Positions 7,846 through 17,456 of a DNA stretch of 35,637 bases are shown here, piece after piece; the first letter of the stretch is position 1, and each line of letters begins with the position of its first letter. The stretch is from assembly GCA_043819695.1 (NCBI GenBank), contig JBDREM010000156.1:1-35637 (forward strand), read 5' to 3'. Under the pieces are notes generated by a model. It did not search any database. It was not told where the DNA came from and worked only from the letters and a program-made list of their open reading frames with translations. A program made the translations under genes and the position numbers. Origin of the DNA: CAYLQD01 sp043819695. Lineage in GTDB: Bacteria; Planctomycetota; PUPC01.

Positions 7846-10070
7846 CCGGCAAGCCTCTCCCATGCGGCGTTCTCTTTCTTGTCTGCGCGCTCTGCGGGGC
7901 CGCCGCGGCCGCCGACAACGGCCGCGATGTCGTCATCCTCGTCAATGCCGCCTCGACCGACTCCGTGGCAGTCGGCGCGCATTACGCGAAGGCGCGCGGC
8001 GTGCCCGACGCGAACATCTGCCGCGTGAACTGCACGAGGTCCGAGTCTGTTTCGCGCAAATCGTTCGACGCGAAGGTCCGTGCGCCGGTCCGCGCGTTCC
8101 TCATCGAGAAGGGCCTCGCCGAGAAGGGGCCGGCCGGCGCGCTTGCGCTGAAGGTGAAATACCTCGTCTCAACGTACGGCGTGCCCGTGAAGGTGCGCGA
8201 GGATTACTCCGACGCCGCGCTCGAGGACCTGCCCCGGAATGCGCACAAGGCGAGCGCCGCCGCGGTCGACTCCGAGCTCAGCCTGATCGCTCTGCCCACG
8301 CACAAGCTCGAGGGCGGCCTGCCGAATCCGCTTTACCGGAAGCCGGCCGCCGATGCCCGCACGATATTGCTCACTTCGCGGCTCGACGGCCCGACGCCCG
8401 AGATCGCAATGGGCCTCGTCGATGCGGCGATAGCGGCGGAGAAGAACGGGCTGGCCGGCGTCGCCTACATCGACGCGCGCGGCCTGAAGAAAGGCGCATA
8501 CGAGGCGGGCGACCGCTGGATACTGTCCGCGGGCGACGCGGCAAGAAAGGCGGGGTTCTTCATCCGTGTGGACCGGGCCGGCGAGACGTTCCACGCGGAC
8601 ATGCCGATGCCGCACGCGGCGCTTTATTTCGGCTGGTACAGCGCCGCCGTTTGCGGGCCGATGGCAAGAGATGATTTCCGGTTCGCGCCCGGCGCCGTCG
8701 CCTACCACTTGCATTCCGGTTCGGCCGCGCGGGTCCGCACGACGCGCATCGGCTGGGTCGGGCCGCTCCTCGAGAAGGGCGCGGCCGCGACGATGGGACC
8801 GGTCTTCGAGCCGTACCTCACCGGCACCGTCGACACCGGCGAGTTTGCCCGCCTGTTCCTCGCGGGGAAGACGTTCGCCGAGAGCGCACATCGAGCCACG
8901 CCGCAAACGTCGTGGATGATGACCTTCATCGGCGACCCGCTCTACGCGCCGTTCCGGCCCGAGCGGCGCGAGGCAGCGTTGGCGAACGAGCGCAACCGCG
9001 TCTGGCGCGACATGCGCGACGCCGTGCTCGCCGCCGAGAAGAGCGACTTCGACCGCGCGGCGCAGATTTGCTCGACACACGGCTCGGACCCGCTCTTCAT
9101 CGAGCTGGCCGCGCGGGCGCATTTCCAGGCCGGGCGCACCGCCGAGGCGGCGAAGCTATCCCGCAGACTGGCCCGCGCGGTGGGGGACGAGTATTCGATC
9201 CTTCGAGCCTGCGGGCAGCTCGGCGACGGGCTGCTCGCGTGCAAACAGGCGCCCAAGGCGCTCGAGGCGTACATCGAGGGAGCCGCCGCGCATCCGAAGT
9301 CACCGCACGCTCTGCCTCTCTATCGCCGGGCGCTTCGCCTCGCACGCGCGCTCGGGAAGCCCAAGCAGGAAGCCGACCTCTGGCGCGGCCTGGCCCTCAA
9401 CTTCCTGGAGAACCAGTTGGGACGGTTCGCCGCCGGCGAGCTTTGGGCGCGCGGGCTGCAGAAGGAATGCCCGGTGCCGAGGCTGACGGTGAGGCGCGTG
9501 CGGAAGGCGCCCGTCATCGACGGCCAACCCGGTGATGTTGCCTGGCGGGCCGCGCCCGCGGTCCTCGAGCTGCCGAACCACGCCGGCCCCCGGCGAGCCG
9601 TGCCCCGCACTCATATTTGGGCCGCCTACGACGACGCGGCTCTCTACATCCTTGCCGACATCCGAGCCGACCCGGACGACGGGGCGGTCAACGGCGGAAT
9701 CGCGCACGACGAAGCGTTCGAGCTGATGCTGTCGCCGTGGCGTGATGCCGAGCAGGCCGGTCAGATCGCCGTGCCGAGGCGCGGCCGCGCCGTCACCGCG
9801 CTGACGGGGGTCGTCTCGCGCGTCGGCGCGGTCCGAAAGAAGACACCGGGCGGCGTGCGATACGAAGGTTGGCTCGTCGAGTTGAAGATCCCGTTCGCCG
9901 CGCTCGGCCGGAAATCGCCGCAGAAAGGCGCAATCTGGGCGGCCAACTTCGTCGAACGAAACTCCGTGCCGCAGTTCCCGTTCAGGATCGCTCCGTCGTT
10001 TCGCTCGTGGGCGAAGTGCGGCGACGATCCACTCGCGGCCGACTGCGGCGGCTATTTGATATTCGAATGA
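7842..10070 (+). CDS. TIGR03790-family secreted protein with TPR-like and CBM9-like C-terminus
   Basis: This is a 742-residue exported protein with three parts. After a signal peptide (about 1-25, ending AAAAADN), residues about 28-370 match the uncharacterised TIGR03790 family: DVVILVNAAS, YLVSTYGVPVKV, a TSRLDGP block, VAYIDARG, YFGWYS, AYHLHSGSA and IGDPLYAPF. Helical TPR-like repeats follow (about 380-530). The last 190 residues resemble the family 9 carbohydrate-binding/DOMON-like sandwich (APVIDGQPGDVAWRAAP, WAAYDDAALYI, VELKIPFAALG). It begins with GTG in a GTGA overlap with the lipoprotein and ends in an ATGA overlap with uvrC. The fold motif GDPLY recalls the end of caspase-like C25 peptidases, but no Cys/His dyad is evident. 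Confidence 0.85.
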   Translation: MTGKPLPCGVLFLVCALCGAAAAADNGRDVVILVNAASTDSVAVGAHYAKARGVPDANICRVNCTRSESVSRKSFDAKVRAPVRAFLIEKGLAEKGPAGALALKVKYLVSTYGVPVKVREDYSDAALEDLPRNAHKASAAAVDSELSLIALPTHKLEGGLPNPLYRKPAADARTILLTSRLDGPTPEIAMGLVDAAIAAEKNGLAGVAYIDARGLKKGAYEAGDRWILSAGDAARKAGFFIRVDRAGETFHADMPMPHAALYFGWYSAAVCGPMARDDFRFAPGAVAYHLHSGSAARVRTTRIGWVGPLLEKGAAATMGPVFEPYLTGTVDTGEFARLFLAGKTFAESAHRATPQTSWMMTFIGDPLYAPFRPERREAALANERNRVWRDMRDAVLAAEKSDFDRAAQICSTHGSDPLFIELAARAHFQAGRTAEAAKLSRRLARAVGDEYSILRACGQLGDGLLACKQAPKALEAYIEGAAAHPKSPHALPLYRRALRLARALGKPKQEADLWRGLALNFLENQLGRFAAGELWARGLQKECPVPRLTVRRVRKAPVIDGQPGDVAWRAAPAVLELPNHAGPRRAVPRTHIWAAYDDAALYILADIRADPDDGAVNGGIAHDEAFELMLSPWRDAEQAGQIAVPRRGRAVTALTGVVSRVGAVRKKTPGGVRYEGWLVELKIPFAALGRKSPQKGAIWAANFVERNSVPQFPFRIAPSFRSWAKCGDDPLAADCGGYLIFE

Positions 10071-11896
10071 GTAACATCGAAGAGAAACTCGGCAAGCTTC
10101 CCCCCTCGCCGGGCGTTTATCTGTTCAAGGACGAACGCCGCGAGGTCATCTACGTCGGCAAGGCGAAGAGCCTTCGCCCGCGCGTGCGGTCGTATTTCCG
10201 CGGCGGCTCGGACAAGCGCGTCTTCTACGAGTTCCTCGTCGCGCGCATCGCCGACTTCGACTTCGTCGTGACCGCGAGCGAGAAGGAGGCGCTGATCCTC
10301 GAGAACAACCTCATCAAGCAGTTTCAGCCGCGGTACAACATCCGCCTGCGCGACGAGAAAACCTACATCAGCCTGAGGATCGACCTGAACCAGCCGTTCC
10401 CGCGCATCCAGTTCCCGAAGAAGGCGTCGTCGCGGGCCGAGGTCGAGCGGCGCAAGAAGGAGCGCGGCGTGCTTTACTTCGGGCCGTACTCGTCGGCAAA
10501 GTCGGCCCGCGAGACCGTCCGGTTCGTCAATTCGATCTTCCCGATCCGCAAGTGCACCGACACGGTCTTCACCAGGCGCGCGCGGCCGTGCCTGAACGCG
10601 CAGATGGGCAACTGCATGGGGCCGTGCTCGGGCGAAGTCGACGAGGCGGCCTACGGCGAGATGCTGAACGACGCGATCCTTTTCCTGCAGGGCAAGAACG
10701 CGGAGGCGCTCGATGCACTGCGGTCCAAGATGCGCGCCGCGGCCGAGCGGCGCGACTATGAGACGGCGGCCGCCGTCCGCGACCGCGTCGCCGCGATCGA
10801 ACGTACCCTCGAGAAGCAGAAGATCACGTCCGAGCGCGACATCGACCGCGACGTGTTCGGCATGTTCCGCGAGGGCGGGCGCATCGCGTTCCAGGCGATG
10901 TTCGTCCGCAGCGGCCGGCTCGAGGACGTCGACACGCACGAGTTCGACGCCCACGACCTGCCCGACGACGAGCTGCTCGCGCAGTTCATCGAGCGGTTCT
11001 ACGGCCAGATGCGGTTCACGCCGAAGGAGGTCCTCGTGCCCGTCGAGCCGGCCGGCTGCGGCACCCTCGCCGAATGGCTGTCCGAGCTTCGCGGCTCGAA
11101 GGTCGAGGTCGTCGTGCCGCAGCGCGGCGCGCGGCTCGAGCTGGCCGAGATGGCGCGCCGCAACGCGCGAAGCTCGTTCGAGGCGCGACACACCAGCCGC
11201 AAGAGGGCGAAGCAACTGGCCGAGTCGCTCCGGCAAATGCTCGAGCTCCGCCGGCCGCCCGAGCGGATCGAATGCTTCGACATCTCGAACCTCGGCGGCC
11301 GGGCCGCGACCGGCTCGCTCGTCGCGTTCACCGGCGCCGCGCCCGACAAGGCCCGCTACCGCCGCTTCAAGATCAGGACGGTCGAAGGGCCCGACGACTT
11401 CGCGATGATGCGCGAATTACTCGGCCGGCGCTATCGCGCGAACGAGGACCTGCCCGACCTGATCATGGTTGACGGCGGCGCGGGCCAGGTGAGCGCCGCG
11501 CTCGATGTGCTCCGCGAGCTGGGCCTCGAGGACACCGACCTCGTCGGCATCGCGAAGGGCAAGGGGCGGCGTGGAATCGAACGCTTCTTCAAGCCCGGCC
11601 GACGGGCGCCAATCGTGCTGCCCGGCGACAGCGGCGAGCTGCTGCTCCTGGAGCGCATCCGCGACGAAGCCCACCGCTTCGCCGTCACTTATCACAGGAA
11701 GCTGCGCGAGCGGAAGTTCCTTCACTCGCCGCTCGAAGACATTCCCGGGCTCGGCCCGAAGCGTATCGCCGCGCTCAAGAAGCACTTCGGCGGCCTCAAG
11801 GCCGTCGAAGACGCAACGGCCGACCAGCTCGCCGAGGCCGGCGGCATCTCGCCCAAGCTCGCGAAGATCATCTACAACCACCTGCACGTCGATTGA
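10067..11896 (+). CDS. uvrC: Excinuclease ABC subunit C
   Basis: UvrC makes both incisions around UvrB-bound DNA damage in nucleotide excision repair. The 609-residue protein has the GIY-YIG nuclease at the N-terminus (PGVYLFKDERREVIYVGKAKSL), the UVR helix hairpin that contacts UvrB (about 205-245), the RNase H-like second nuclease (IECFDISNLGG, PDLIMVDGGAGQ) and a C-terminal helix-hairpin-helix tail (IPGLGPKRIAALKKHFGG). Length is standard. Its ATG overlaps the stop of the TIGR03790 gene (ATGA), so a cytoplasmic repair enzyme is translationally coupled to two exported proteins. No SOS-like box is seen nearby. Confidence 0.97.
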   Translation: MSNIEEKLGKLPPSPGVYLFKDERREVIYVGKAKSLRPRVRSYFRGGSDKRVFYEFLVARIADFDFVVTASEKEALILENNLIKQFQPRYNIRLRDEKTYISLRIDLNQPFPRIQFPKKASSRAEVERRKKERGVLYFGPYSSAKSARETVRFVNSIFPIRKCTDTVFTRRARPCLNAQMGNCMGPCSGEVDEAAYGEMLNDAILFLQGKNAEALDALRSKMRAAAERRDYETAAAVRDRVAAIERTLEKQKITSERDIDRDVFGMFREGGRIAFQAMFVRSGRLEDVDTHEFDAHDLPDDELLAQFIERFYGQMRFTPKEVLVPVEPAGCGTLAEWLSELRGSKVEVVVPQRGARLELAEMARRNARSSFEARHTSRKRAKQLAESLRQMLELRRPPERIECFDISNLGGRAATGSLVAFTGAAPDKARYRRFKIRTVEGPDDFAMMRELLGRRYRANEDLPDLIMVDGGAGQVSAALDVLRELGLEDTDLVGIAKGKGRRGIERFFKPGRRAPIVLPGDSGELLLLERIRDEAHRFAVTYHRKLRERKFLHSPLEDIPGLGPKRIAALKKHFGGLKAVEDATADQLAEAGGISPKLAKIIYNHLHVD

Positions 11897-12058
11897 CCGC
11901 CCGGCCGCTGACGTTCTCAGAAAAAATGCCGAAGGGAAGTGCTCGAAAAGCGTTTATAATCATGTGCAGAGACAAGCCGGACCCGTCGAAGGCGCACCGG
12001 CGGGCGCTCGTGCCGGCGTCTCGTCATTGGCCGGCGTTGCTTTCTTTGGAGTCTCACC

Positions 12059-13933
12059 ATGCGTTCGACCGCAACCGCCGCGCTTATCGTGTTGCTTTTT
12101 CCGGTCCCCATACTCGGTGCACAGAGCCAGCCGCCGCCCGGAGCGACCACGATCGATGCCGTGGGAGCCGCGGCCGGGTTGAATTTCGCGACGATCACGT
12201 GGCGGGCCCGCGAGGGCCGGGGCATCGCCGGGTGGATCGTCTCTTGGAGCGCCCACTCCGCCCTGACGCGCACGACGGGCGGCGCCAGCGTCCGGCTCGA
12301 GCCCGGCGCCCGCAAGTGCGTCTTGCGCGGCCTCGAGCCGGGGCGGGTATACACCGTGAGCGTTCACCCGTACTACTTGCAGAAAGGTCAGGCCGTTCGC
12401 ACCGTCGTGGACGGCGAGGTCAAGCCGTTGAACGTGCGAGTCGGCAAACCCGGGGACGGCGCGCCGGCCGCGCTGAAAGAGCTGACGGCTATTGCCGACG
12501 GCTCGCGCGTCCGGCTCTCGTGGCGGCCGAGCCCGGAGCTGAACGTCGCCGGCTACGAGATCGCGCGCAGCGGCCCCGGCGACAAGGAACCGAAGCCGTA
12601 TCTCAAGCTTTTCATCAACGAACTGCGGCCCCGGCTGACCGCGGCGAACGTGGCGGCCGCGCCCGGCCAGCCAACAGGCGCCCCGGACGCCTCGAGGCCG
12701 CGTCCAGGATCCGCTCCACCTGCCGCAGCGGCCGTCCGCGGGACGCTCGCCGGCGCCTCGGCCATCATCGACGCCGGTCTCGAGCAGGACAAGGAATACG
12801 CTTACTCCGTGCGCGCGTTCACGGCAGGCCCCGAGCCGCTCTACTCGGCGCCCGCCGAGCCGCTGACCGTGAAGACCGCGCCATATGTCTTCCGCCCCGG
12901 CGACCTGCTGCTCGTCATCAACACAAACTCGAAGAACGGCCACAAGATCGCCTTGAACTACTGCCGGGCGCGGGGTATCAAGGGGCCGCAGGCGCTCAAG
13001 CTCAGGCTGCCGGTCGAGGCGGACATCTCCCGCGCGGCGTACGATAAGCTCGTGCTCGCGCCCGTCCGCCGCTACCTGCAGCAGCATCCTCGCACAACGA
13101 TGATCCTGCTCGTTCGCGGCATGCCGCTGCGGATTCAAAAAACCGCGAATGCATCGAACAGGCTCCAGACGGACGCCGCCTCGGTCGGCTCCGAGCTTGC
13201 GCTCGCGCGCGCGGATGTGTATGGACTTGCGGGCAGAGCGAGGAACCCGCTCTACGGCAAGGCAGCGCGGCTGACGCCCGTCGACGGGATCCTGGGCGTG
13301 TGCCGGCTCGACGGCCCGGACGACCGCACCGCCAACGACCTCGTGAAGCGGGCCATCGCGGGAGAGGAGAGGGGCATCGAAGGCGTCGCGTTCTTCGACG
13401 CTCGCGGCCTGCAAGAAGGCTCCTACGCCTCGGGCGACCGCATGATCCGCAAGGCGGCCGAACTCATGAAGGAAGACGGCCGGCTCACCGTTCAACTCGA
13501 CGACAAGGGGCCGGTGATCGATCTCTCGCTGATGAAGGAGAAAATCGGGTTCTACTACGGTTGGTACCGCGGCAGTTTCATCCCGAAGAACAAGAGCTTT
13601 CGATTCGGCCGCGGCGCGGTGGCCGCCCATCTGCACTCGTCTTCGGCGGCCGGGATCGCGCAGGACAGATACTGGGTCGGCCCGCTGGTCCACCACGGCG
13701 CGGCCGCGACGTTCGGCACGGTCTACGAACCCTACCTCGACGGCTTCCCGACCGCCGACGGCTTCGTCGATGCCCTGCTCAAAGGGCGGAACTTCGCCGA
13801 GGCCGCGCTCTCCGCCAACCGCTACCTGAGCTGGATGGCCACCCATATCGGCGATCCCCTCTACCGGCCGTTCAAGCCGGAGAAAGAGACCGATGACACG
13901 AAGGACGCGGCGAGGCAAGCGGCGAGAAAGTAA
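12059..13933 (+). CDS. TIGR03790-family secreted protein with N-terminal Fn3-like domains
   Basis: This 624-residue exported protein is a paralogue of the C-terminal-extended TIGR03790 protein at 7842 with a different layout. A signal peptide (about 1-21, ending ILGAQS) is followed by two fibronectin type III-like domains (about 25-120 and 140-285) separated by a Pro/Ala-rich linker (about 215-240). The TIGR03790 core fills 290-610: DLLLVINTNS, MILLVRGMPLRI, a CRLDGPDD block, VAFFDARGLQEGSY, FYYGWYRGS, AAHLHSSSA and IGDPLYRPF. It lacks the CBM9-like tail. The core being C-terminal here but N-terminal in the other copy suggests shared enzymatic or binding work on different surfaces. It is 162 bp after uvrC; a TATAAT at 11955 without a clear -35 may help expression. 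Confidence 0.85.
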   Translation: MRSTATAALIVLLFPVPILGAQSQPPPGATTIDAVGAAAGLNFATITWRAREGRGIAGWIVSWSAHSALTRTTGGASVRLEPGARKCVLRGLEPGRVYTVSVHPYYLQKGQAVRTVVDGEVKPLNVRVGKPGDGAPAALKELTAIADGSRVRLSWRPSPELNVAGYEIARSGPGDKEPKPYLKLFINELRPRLTAANVAAAPGQPTGAPDASRPRPGSAPPAAAAVRGTLAGASAIIDAGLEQDKEYAYSVRAFTAGPEPLYSAPAEPLTVKTAPYVFRPGDLLLVINTNSKNGHKIALNYCRARGIKGPQALKLRLPVEADISRAAYDKLVLAPVRRYLQQHPRTTMILLVRGMPLRIQKTANASNRLQTDAASVGSELALARADVYGLAGRARNPLYGKAARLTPVDGILGVCRLDGPDDRTANDLVKRAIAGEERGIEGVAFFDARGLQEGSYASGDRMIRKAAELMKEDGRLTVQLDDKGPVIDLSLMKEKIGFYYGWYRGSFIPKNKSFRFGRGAVAAHLHSSSAAGIAQDRYWVGPLVHHGAAATFGTVYEPYLDGFPTADGFVDALLKGRNFAEAALSANRYLSWMATHIGDPLYRPFKPEKETDDTKDAARQAARK

Positions 13934-13969
13934 TGGTTCCAAAGCCTGTGTGGTGAGGTCGAGGACGTT

Positions 13970-16501
13970 TCACAGGCGGATTGGAATAATGGCAGAAAAG
14001 CCCCCTAATCTCCCGACGCTGCGGAAGCCTGTCTTCCGGTCGTCACGGTCCAGCCGCTCGGCGTGGCAGCGGTCGTGATGTTCCCCGCTCCCGGACGTCC
14101 GATACGTGCGGGCGCCCCGCAGCAGCTTGTCCACTTGGTCGTCCTCCTCCACCTCCAATCCCTTGGCGGTGATGACGTCGACCTTGCGCTTGGCGCTGAT
14201 GACGGCAATCTTCGGCCTGACCGCGCCGACGAACTCGGCGAGCACGGGTTCGTTGACGCCGTGATGAGGAACGTACAGTACGTCCGCACGGAGGTCCTTC
14301 CGGCCGGCGAGCAGGCCGCCCATCCCCGCCTGCTCGATGTCGCCCGTCAGCAGCAGAGACCGGCCGCCCGACGTGACGAGCGCGACGAGCGACCGGTCGT
14401 TCACGGCGCTCAGCCGCCATTGCGTTCCGGCAGCCGGCGGCCAGAGCACCGCGATGCGGATGTCTCCGACCGCGAGCTCATCGCCCTCTTGCGCCTCTGC
14501 GAACGGGATGCCGCGCGCTGCGAACACCTGCGTCAGAGCGACGCCGACCTCGTCGTCGCCGAACGTCCTGTTCGCAACGATCCGGCCCACCGGGAACCGC
14601 TCGATGAGCGAGGCCACGCCGTTGACGTGGTCGGCGTCCGTGTGCGAGAGAATGAGCAGGTCGATCCGCTTCACGCCCATCTTCCAGAGCTGCTGCGCGG
14701 CCGGCCCGCGGCCCACGTCGTACGTCGAGAAGGGCGTGCCCGAGCCGCAATCGTAAACGACCGTCTCGCGCCCCTTCGTGATGATGACGGATGCTCCGTG
14801 GCCGACGTCGACGAACGTCGCCGCGAGCTCCGCGCCCGGACACAGGCACGCGCGCCACGCGACGTACGCGCACAGCACGATCGCCGGCGCGATGACGGCC
14901 GCCCGCCCGCTCAGGCGCAGCCACCTCCGCGCCGCGACGACGAGCAGCGCCGCGTAGAACAGCCAAATCCATCCCGCCGCCGGCGGAGCCACGAAGACGT
15001 GGCCGAACGGCGCCGCGCTCGCCAACTCGACCACCCGCGTGAACAGCCACACCATTGCGGCAAGAACGTACGCAACGGCGCACGCGACCGCCGGCGCGAA
15101 CGACGCCAGCGCGAGGAACACAAAGCCGATCCAGATGAGCGCTCCGATGATGGGAACGAGCAGCGCGGTCGCGATGACCGAGACCGGCGTGACGATGTTG
15201 AAGTAATACGCCTGGAGCGGCGCGACGACGAGCGTCGCCGCCGCGCACACGCCAACGCCCGACGCGGCGGCCTTGCCCGCCACCCTCGCGACCCGGCGCC
15301 GGCGGCTCTGGAACTCGGGATCGATCAGCCGCTCGAGGTCGTCGGGCTCGCGGCGCATCAATTGCTTGATATCCTGCCCGAACAGAATGATGCCGAGCAC
15401 GGCGATGAATGTGAGCTGGAACCCAGCCTCGAACAGATGCTGCGGCGCGGCGGCAAGAATGACCAGCGCCGTCGCGGCGACCGCGTTGATCGGGTCGCGA
15501 TAAAAGCGAAGAGCGTCGCCGATTTCGAGGAACCCGATCATCACCACCGCACGGATCGTCGCCGGCCGGAATCCGACCATCACCGCGTACGAGATGACCG
15601 CGCCGAGCACGATCACGCGCCTCGGCCACCGCTGAATCAGGAGCATCCGGCAAAGCCAGATGGCGGCGGCGTAGACGATGCCGACGTGCAGGCCGGAGAT
15701 CGCCAGTATGTGCGTCGTGCCGCTCTTGTTGAACATGCCGCCGAGCCGGCGCCCGAGCCGCTCCCGGTCGCCCAGCAGCGTCGCCTTCAGCACGGCCGCG
15801 GTCTCGCCGCCGAAATATGTGTCGATCTGCTCGCGGAACGACTGCTTGATCGCGTAGAGAAAGCGCAGGAACGAGCCGGGGTTACTCCGCTCGATCCGCA
15901 CGGCGTCCGGTCCGGCGGCCGACATCCGCGCAACGATGCCCTTCGACGCGTCGTACCGGTGGGACAGGTTTTCGGGCTCGAGCGGCGCGATCCAGCCGAG
16001 CACGCGGACGCCGTCCCCGTGCCCGACGCTGCCCGCCTCGCCCTTCACCGAGACCTTCACCTCGCCGAACGTGCTTCGCGCGATCCCGTTCGACTCGATC
16101 TCCGCCGCATCGATCCGAAACGAGCTCATCTCGCTCGGCTCGCTTTGCGGCGTTTCGATGAGCGGAGAGATCTTCGCGCTTGTGATCTCGCCGCCGACCG
16201 TGCCCGTGATGATGCACAGCGTACGGTCCGGGCCGAGCAGGCGAGCGAGCGAGCTCTCCGCGCGGCCGCGGGCGGCACCGGTGTGGACGGCTTCGGTCGC
16301 GGACCCGGCCGCGGCCATCAGCAGCAGGACCAGAGCGGCCCGGACGCCGTCGCTCAGCTTGACGCGCAAAGCAATCAGGCAGGCCGCGCAGCAGCCGCCC
16401 AGGAAAACGGCCGGCCAAAGGTCGAGCGAGAGCCAGCGCGTCGCCGCGATCCCCGCCGCGAACGACGCCGCCGCGCTCAGCATCGGCCGGTGCTTCGGCA
16501 C
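13970..16501 (-). CDS. ComEC/Rec2 DNA-uptake channel protein, C-terminus probably frameshifted
   Basis: ComEC forms the inner-membrane channel for transforming single-stranded DNA. The protein (about 843 residues from the GTG at 16501) has an OB-fold-like region (about 85-190), a polytopic competence domain (HILAISGLHVGIVYAAAIW near 260-280, then many helices) and a C-terminal metallo-beta-lactamase domain (TFVDVGHGASVII, LLILSHTDADHVNGV). AGAGAAGG lies 5 nt before the GTG; an ATG at 16483 is an alternative, and reading further upstream would run through a REP palindrome. The last residues after GARTYRTS are Arg/His-rich and atypical, whereas the neighbouring frame ending at 14005 reads GNITTAATPSGWTVTT, as expected for this family. 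No other competence genes are near. Confidence 0.9.
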   Translation of the reverse strand: MPKHRPMLSAAASFAAGIAATRWLSLDLWPAVFLGGCCAACLIALRVKLSDGVRAALVLLLMAAAGSATEAVHTGAARGRAESSLARLLGPDRTLCIITGTVGGEITSAKISPLIETPQSEPSEMSSFRIDAAEIESNGIARSTFGEVKVSVKGEAGSVGHGDGVRVLGWIAPLEPENLSHRYDASKGIVARMSAAGPDAVRIERSNPGSFLRFLYAIKQSFREQIDTYFGGETAAVLKATLLGDRERLGRRLGGMFNKSGTTHILAISGLHVGIVYAAAIWLCRMLLIQRWPRRVIVLGAVISYAVMVGFRPATIRAVVMIGFLEIGDALRFYRDPINAVAATALVILAAAPQHLFEAGFQLTFIAVLGIILFGQDIKQLMRREPDDLERLIDPEFQSRRRRVARVAGKAAASGVGVCAAATLVVAPLQAYYFNIVTPVSVIATALLVPIIGALIWIGFVFLALASFAPAVACAVAYVLAAMVWLFTRVVELASAAPFGHVFVAPPAAGWIWLFYAALLVVAARRWLRLSGRAAVIAPAIVLCAYVAWRACLCPGAELAATFVDVGHGASVIITKGRETVVYDCGSGTPFSTYDVGRGPAAQQLWKMGVKRIDLLILSHTDADHVNGVASLIERFPVGRIVANRTFGDDEVGVALTQVFAARGIPFAEAQEGDELAVGDIRIAVLWPPAAGTQWRLSAVNDRSLVALVTSGGRSLLLTGDIEQAGMGGLLAGRKDLRADVLYVPHHGVNEPVLAEFVGAVRPKIAVISAKRKVDVITAKGLEVEEDDQVDKLLRGARTYRTSGSGEHHDRCHAERLDRDDRKTGFRSVGRLGGFSAIIPIRL

Positions 16502-16512
16502 AAACGCCTTCT

Positions 16513-16531
16513 CTAAGTGCCTGGCACTTAG
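16513..16531. repeat. REP-like palindrome, copy A
   Basis: CTAAGTGCCTGGCACTTAG is a 19-bp palindrome with one central base, here extended to 27 bp by flanking TTCT/AGAA. It lies 3' of the RAYT gene and just upstream of the comEC start. Confidence 0.85.
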
Positions 16532-16561
16532 AGAATTTGCATCCGGCGTCGTCACAAGAAG

Positions 16562-17293
16562 TTACGCTCCCGGATCAAATCGGGAATGGCTCCCGCCCTT
16601 GTGCAGCTCGACCGCACGGATATCGTCACCCAGATCGACAGATTGGAACCGGGACCGCTTCTCGGTTGTGATCCCGAAGCGTTCCTGAAGGCGGCGCGTG
16701 AACTCCTTCCTCCCGACGAGAAGCGCGCCGGCGAGTGAGTACGGTTGTCGAGAGAACTCCTCCGCCAGCACCTTCCTGTAGGCTCGGCGTCGTTCAGCCC
16801 TGGTTTTTCCCAGGTCGCGGTAGATATCGTGAATCGCAACGACGGATTCGTTCTCCGCCACAACATGAGAGTGAGCGCTCCACTTATAGGCTCCGGGCCT
16901 CTCGACCATTCTCGCGCGAACCGGGTTGAGGTCGATGTAAGCCATGCAACGCAGGAAATACGAGCGGGCTTCTACGATAGTGCTGACGAAGCGGCCCTCC
17001 CACAGGTGGCCCTTCCGCTCGCGAATGACGTTGAATCGGTTCGCGAAAACGTTCGCGAGCCGATGCATGAAACGCGAGAGCGTATCGTCCGCGCCGACCT
17101 CGAATAGCAGATGGATGTGATTGGTCATCAGGCAGTAGTTGTAAAGCTGCGAGGAAAACTTCTCACGCGTCTCGCTCAAGATGTCGAGAAACAGTCGGAA
17201 CGAGCGCTCATCGAACAGGAACTCCTTGTTGTTACAGCGCATGGTGACGTGGTGAAGGGCGCCGCGATAAGTCAATCTTGGTGAACGGCCCAT
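16562..17293 (-). CDS. REP-associated tyrosine transposase (RAYT, Y1/HUH superfamily)
   Basis: This 243-residue single-strand transposase is of the IS200-like Y1 type. The HUH pair is in MTNHIHLLFEV and the family signature AYIDLNPVRARMV carries the likely catalytic Tyr. The opening MGRSPRLTYRGALHHVTMR and GHLWEGRF are also typical of RAYTs. Such domesticated proteins act on short palindromes scattered in the host genome. Two 19-bp palindromes (16513 and 17401) flank the gene and a third lies 1.4 kb away beside a decayed copy, so this is probably a complete REP/RAYT unit. It has its own promoter and appears intact. Confidence 0.92.
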   Translation of the reverse strand: MGRSPRLTYRGALHHVTMRCNNKEFLFDERSFRLFLDILSETREKFSSQLYNYCLMTNHIHLLFEVGADDTLSRFMHRLANVFANRFNVIRERKGHLWEGRFVSTIVEARSYFLRCMAYIDLNPVRARMVERPGAYKWSAHSHVVAENESVVAIHDIYRDLGKTRAERRRAYRKVLAEEFSRQPYSLAGALLVGRKEFTRRLQERFGITTEKRSRFQSVDLGDDIRAVELHKGGSHSRFDPGA

Positions 17294-17328
17294 TGGTCTG
17301 CTCCCGATTGCCCCGAGTGCCCCGAGTG

Positions 17329-17357
17329 ATCATAGCATCTTTGGCGTACCGATTCAA
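17329..17357 (-). promoter_or_regulatory. Sigma70-type promoter of the RAYT gene
   Basis: On the minus strand TTGAAT (17352-17357), 17 nt, TATGAT (17329-17334), about 36 nt before the start codon. Confidence 0.65.
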
Positions 17358-17400
17358 GCCCGCTCTGTAAGCGCCGAGCCGCGCACATGTTGCAACTTCT

Positions 17401-17419
17401 CTAAGTGCCAGGCACTTAG
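17401..17419. repeat. REP-like palindrome, copy B
   Basis: CTAAGTGCCAGGCACTTAG, preceded by AACTTCT as in copy C. The central base is A where copies A and C have T. It lies about 107 bp upstream of the RAYT start codon. Confidence 0.85.
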
Positions 17420-17456
17420 GGATCCTCGTCGGCCTGCTACTTCTTTGTCTTCTTCA

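Noticed and set aside
11955..11960. Perfect TATAAT upstream of the second TIGR03790 gene
   Set aside because: No acceptable -35 box at 16-18 nt; kept only as a remark in the gene entry.
16513..16531. REP palindromes as transcription terminators
   Set aside because: The stem has only a one-base centre and no T run follows; association with the RAYT explains them better.
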